From Halovivax limisalsi (lineage in GTDB: Archaea > Halobacteriota > Halobacteria > Halobacteriales > Natrialbaceae), in contig NZ_CP095757.1 in the NCBI RefSeq assembly GCF_023093535.1, positions 3,224,001 to 3,288,000 on the forward strand: DNA of 64,000 nt, written 5' to 3'. Within the stretch, counting starts at the first letter, position 1; each line of letters opens with the position of its first letter. The notes under the pieces are model-generated. The model worked only from the letters and a program-made list of their open reading frames with translations, was not told the DNA's origin and searched no databases. A program made the position numbers and the translations under genes. Shown one piece after another: positions 62,135 through 64,000 of this stretch.

Positions 62135-63325
62135 TCAGCGTATGACGTCGACGCCGTTGTTGCGCTCGACTTCGTTGCGACCGCCGTCGCTGTGGGCGCC
62201 GCGGCCGCGATCGCGACCGGACTCGACGTTGTTGCTCGCGTCGAAGTCGGCGTCGTTGACGCCCTCGATGCTGGCGCGGGACTTGTCGGCCTGTTTCTGC
62301 GTGGTCGGACCGAGCACCTGCGCGGACTGGACGCCCGTCATGATGGCCATGACGCGCACCTTACCCTTGTAGTTCTCCTGGATCCGCGCGCCCCAGATGA
62401 CGTTCGCGCTGGCCTCGAGGCGCTCGGTGATGTTGTCCGCGATCCCTTCCGCCTCTTTGAGAGTGAGATCGGGGCCGCCGGTGATGTGGACCAGGCCGCC
62501 GGAGGCGCCGCGGTAGTCGACGTCTAACAGCGGGTGGTTCATCGCGTCCTTGACTACCTCCTCCGTCTTGTTCTTGTCCTGGGTCTCCCCGACGAGCATC
62601 ACCGCGACGCCGCCCTGGTTCATGATCGTGGACATGTCCGCGTAGTCCAGATTGATCAGGCTCGGCTGAGTGATCGTCTCGGAGATGCCCTTGACGGTCT
62701 CGGCGATGATCTGGTCCATCACCGAGAACGCCTTGCCGATCGGCAGGTTGGGGACGTAATCGAGCAGCCGGTTGTTGTCCAGTACGATGATCGAATCTGC
62801 GGTCTCGCGCAGCCGTTCGAGGCCCTCCTCGGCCTTGACCGTGCGAGCGCGCTCGACGTTAAAGGGCGTCGAGACCATCCCGACGACGATGGCGCCCTGC
62901 TCCTTGGCGATCTTGGCACACACCGGCGCCGCTCCGGTCCCGGTGCCGCCGCCCATGCCGGCGGTGACGAAGACGAGGTCCGCGTCGCCGAGGACGTCCT
63001 TGATGGTGCTCTGGGCCATCTCCGTGGCGCGCTCGCCCATCGACGGATCGCCGCCGGCGCCGAGGCCGTTCGTCAGCGATTTGCCGACGAGGATCTTCGT
63101 GTCGGCCTCGATCATCTTCAGGTGCTGTTTGTCGGTGTTGATCGCGATCGTGTCGGCCCCCTCGACGCCGATGTTGTACAGCCGGTTGATCGTGTTGTTA
63201 CCGGCGCCGCCGGCCCCGATGATGACGATTCGGGGGTCGCCGAACTCCTCGTCGTCCATCGAGACGTCCATGTCCCGGGCTTCGGCCTCCGCGTTTTCGA
63301 GGGCGTCCTGAACGATGTCTTGCAT
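62135..63325 (-). CDS. ftsZ2: cell division protein FtsZ2
   Basis: A 396-residue tubulin-like GTPase of archaeal division. It starts [20 protein letters not shown], the opening I associate with haloarchaeal FtsZ2. [20 protein letters not shown] near 31, tubulin signature GGGTGTG at 125-131, the T7-loop region [20 protein letters not shown], and the tail [18 protein letters not shown]. FtsZ2 governs constriction, FtsZ1 ring assembly, in Haloferax. It begins two bases after the cdrS stop. The neighbourhood with ncsA also fits ftsZ2. Confidence 0.95.
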   Translation of the reverse strand: MQDIVQDALENAEAEARDMDVSMDDEEFGDPRIVIIGAGGAGNNTINRLYNIGVEGADTIAINTDKQHLKMIEADTKILVGKSLTNGLGAGGDPSMGERATEMAQSTIKDVLGDADLVFVTAGMGGGTGTGAAPVCAKIAKEQGAIVVGMVSTPFNVERARTVKAEEGLERLRETADSIIVLDNNRLLDYVPNLPIGKAFSVMDQIIAETVKGISETITQPSLINLDYADMSTIMNQGGVAVMLVGETQDKNKTEEVVKDAMNHPLLDVDYRGASGGLVHITGGPDLTLKEAEGIADNITERLEASANVIWGARIQENYKGKVRVMAIMTGVQSAQVLGPTTQKQADKSRASIEGVNDADFDASNNVESGRDRGRGAHSDGGRNEVERNNGVDVIR

Positions 63326-63327
63326 CG

Positions 63328-63507
63328 TTACACCTTCGCCCAGTTGCGTTTGCCGGTGCGTTCCGGCCGGCTCTCGGCCTGTTCGTTGATCATCTCGCGG
63401 ACGGCCGACCGGATCGCCTCGCTCCGGTTCGGAAACTCGCCCGTTTCGACCAGCTGTTCGACCTCGTCGATTTGCTGCTTCGGAATTCGCAGTGTCACAC
63501 GCTCCAT
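63328..63507 (-). CDS. cdrS: ribbon-helix-helix regulator CdrS
   Basis: A 59-residue RHH protein: the [20 protein letters not shown] strand and helix A, then [20 protein letters not shown]. CdrS is known from Halobacterium and Haloferax as a short RHH regulator co-transcribed with ftsZ2 and controlling its expression. ATG 63507 is 17 codons inside a longer frame; the Haloarchaea-typical MERVTLRIP start is preferred. The long promoter region is rich in repeated GTAAGAC elements, likely its own or a relative's binding sites. Confidence 0.93.
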   Translation of the reverse strand: MERVTLRIPKQQIDEVEQLVETGEFPNRSEAIRSAVREMINEQAESRPERTGKRNWAKV

Positions 63508-63532
63508 TGTTGTATTCCCCGTTTGGCTTCGA

Positions 63533-63698
63533 GTAAGACGGAGTGCGCCCATCTGCACACCGCGTCTTACACCCGTGAGCCGCCGACGTGGCCGTTTGGA
63601 CCACTTGCGACGGTGTGTAAGACGACCGTCTTACGTGCCTGCTACCAATATTCCGTTACCATATAAATGTACCGGCGGCGTGACCGTTCGCGTCTTAC
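63533..63698. promoter_or_regulatory. array of GTAAGAC/GTCTTAC elements in the cdrS-ftsZ2 promoter
   Basis: Five copies of the heptamer: 63533-63539 and 63617-63623 as GTAAGAC; 63564-63570, 63628-63634 and 63692-63698 as GTCTTAC (plus-strand reading). Two form the perfect palindrome GTAAGACGACCGTCTTAC at 63617-63634. One copy lies upstream of the TATA box and four lie between the TATA box and cdrS. Confidence 0.7.
63661..63668 (-). promoter_or_regulatory. TATA-like box for cdrS-ftsZ2
   Basis: Minus-strand ACATTTATATGG. The predicted start near 63637 leaves a leader of about 130 bases before cdrS; the 18-base palindrome lies at the start site. Confidence 0.5.
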
Positions 63699-64000
63699 GA
63701 CGGTCGAACGTGTGTGACAGTCGGGCAGGGGCAGTTGCCCGCGCGGGGTGAAAAGCAGTCTGGTTCCGACGTCGCACGACCGCATCAGCCCGCGGCGCCG
63801 AGACGGAGTCCGCGTCGAACAACCGGGCCCCGTCAGTGTGGGAGCGACGGCTGGAGCAGGCCGGCACGATGACGGACCCGGCCGGAGCCAGCACGTCGCA
63901 CCGTTGTCGAACGGGCGCCACGAGAGCGAGAGAACTCGTCGACCGGTTAAATCCGCCTGCGGTGACGAATTCACCGGGAGTCCAGAACGTCGGCGGCGGG
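63699..64000. other. right-end region without a recognised gene
   Basis: Only arginine-rich frames are visible on both strands. A TATA-like TTAAAT lies at about 63948-63953. A gene starting beyond the edge, or a frame from GTG 63962 running off the window, cannot be judged. Confidence 0.4.

Noticed and set aside
1-64000. CRISPR arrays, insertion sequences, integrase/att sites, provirus genes
   Set aside because: No regularly spaced repeats, transposase motifs, terminal inverted repeats or phage structural genes were seen on either strand.

Overview
This is a chromosomal window from a halophilic archaeon of class Halobacteria. The GC content is high, almost every predicted protein is strongly acidic, and many genes look leaderless, with a TATA-like box about 25-30 bases before the start codon. 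The gene set is diagnostic: TFB with a zinc ribbon, ribosomal L15e, RIO2 kinase, the archaeal lipid enzymes EgsA and CarS, NcsA, FtsZ2 with the ribbon-helix-helix regulator CdrS, a FolC-FolP fusion, and many Halobacteria-restricted DUF families. I cannot name the genus. I see no rRNA, tRNA, CRISPR array, intact insertion sequence or provirus. Most of the window reads as core genome with a few accessory patches.

Layout. 1-7.6 kb: zinc-ribbon membrane protein (cut by the window edge), AroD, TFB, small DUF7123, DUF6149, an FAD/NAD oxidoreductase, an M23 peptidase, DUF7124 and DUF5815. 7.8-15.7 kb: CarB, a small membrane protein, a VapBC toxin-antitoxin pair with a palindromic operator, the FolC-FolP fusion and an overlapping methyltransferase. 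15.7-18.4 kb: a lower-GC patch with a candidate structured RNA, a small Cys-rich protein, a DUF6498-like membrane protein and a GT4 glycosyltransferase. 18.4-25.6 kb: a complete Dpp/Opp-type peptide ABC importer operon with one extra downstream gene. 26-32.8 kb: S9 peptidase, a winged-helix regulator divergent from a two-gene ABC exporter, EgsA and an MFS transporter. 33-40 kb: phosphoribosyltransferase, DUF502, proline dehydrogenase, CarS, alpha/beta hydrolase, PyrE, and ThrRS behind an unusual leader.

40-46.6 kb: a 1342-residue secreted protein combining Ig-like repeats with an HEXXH metallopeptidase-like core, a DUF21 protein, a universal stress protein and L15e. 46.7-51.4 kb: a four-gene operon DUF4129-DUF7269-DUF58-DUF7519, each gene overlapping the next by GTGA, without the usual MoxR ATPase in view. 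51.7-58.5 kb: M48 protease, a small membrane protein, RIO2, a nucleotidyltransferase-fold protein, a lipoate ligase-like enzyme, endonuclease IV and a methyltransferase. 58.6-64 kb: DUF7095, alpha/beta hydrolase, NcsA, a DedA-family protein, FtsZ2 and CdrS, whose promoter carries five copies of GTAAGAC/GTCTTAC.

Functional themes: pyrimidine synthesis (CarB, PyrE), folate (FolCP), shikimate (AroD), archaeal lipid backbone and CDP-archaeol synthesis (EgsA, CarS), translation (ThrRS, L15e, NcsA, RIO2) and division (CdrS-FtsZ2). The observations most worth following are the thrS leader with a 13-codon open frame and a hairpin, the cdrS-ftsZ2 operator-like array, a 63-base three-way-junction RNA candidate near 15.85 kb, and the large secreted metallopeptidase-like protein. 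Identifications are from reading translations and motifs; no database search was run.
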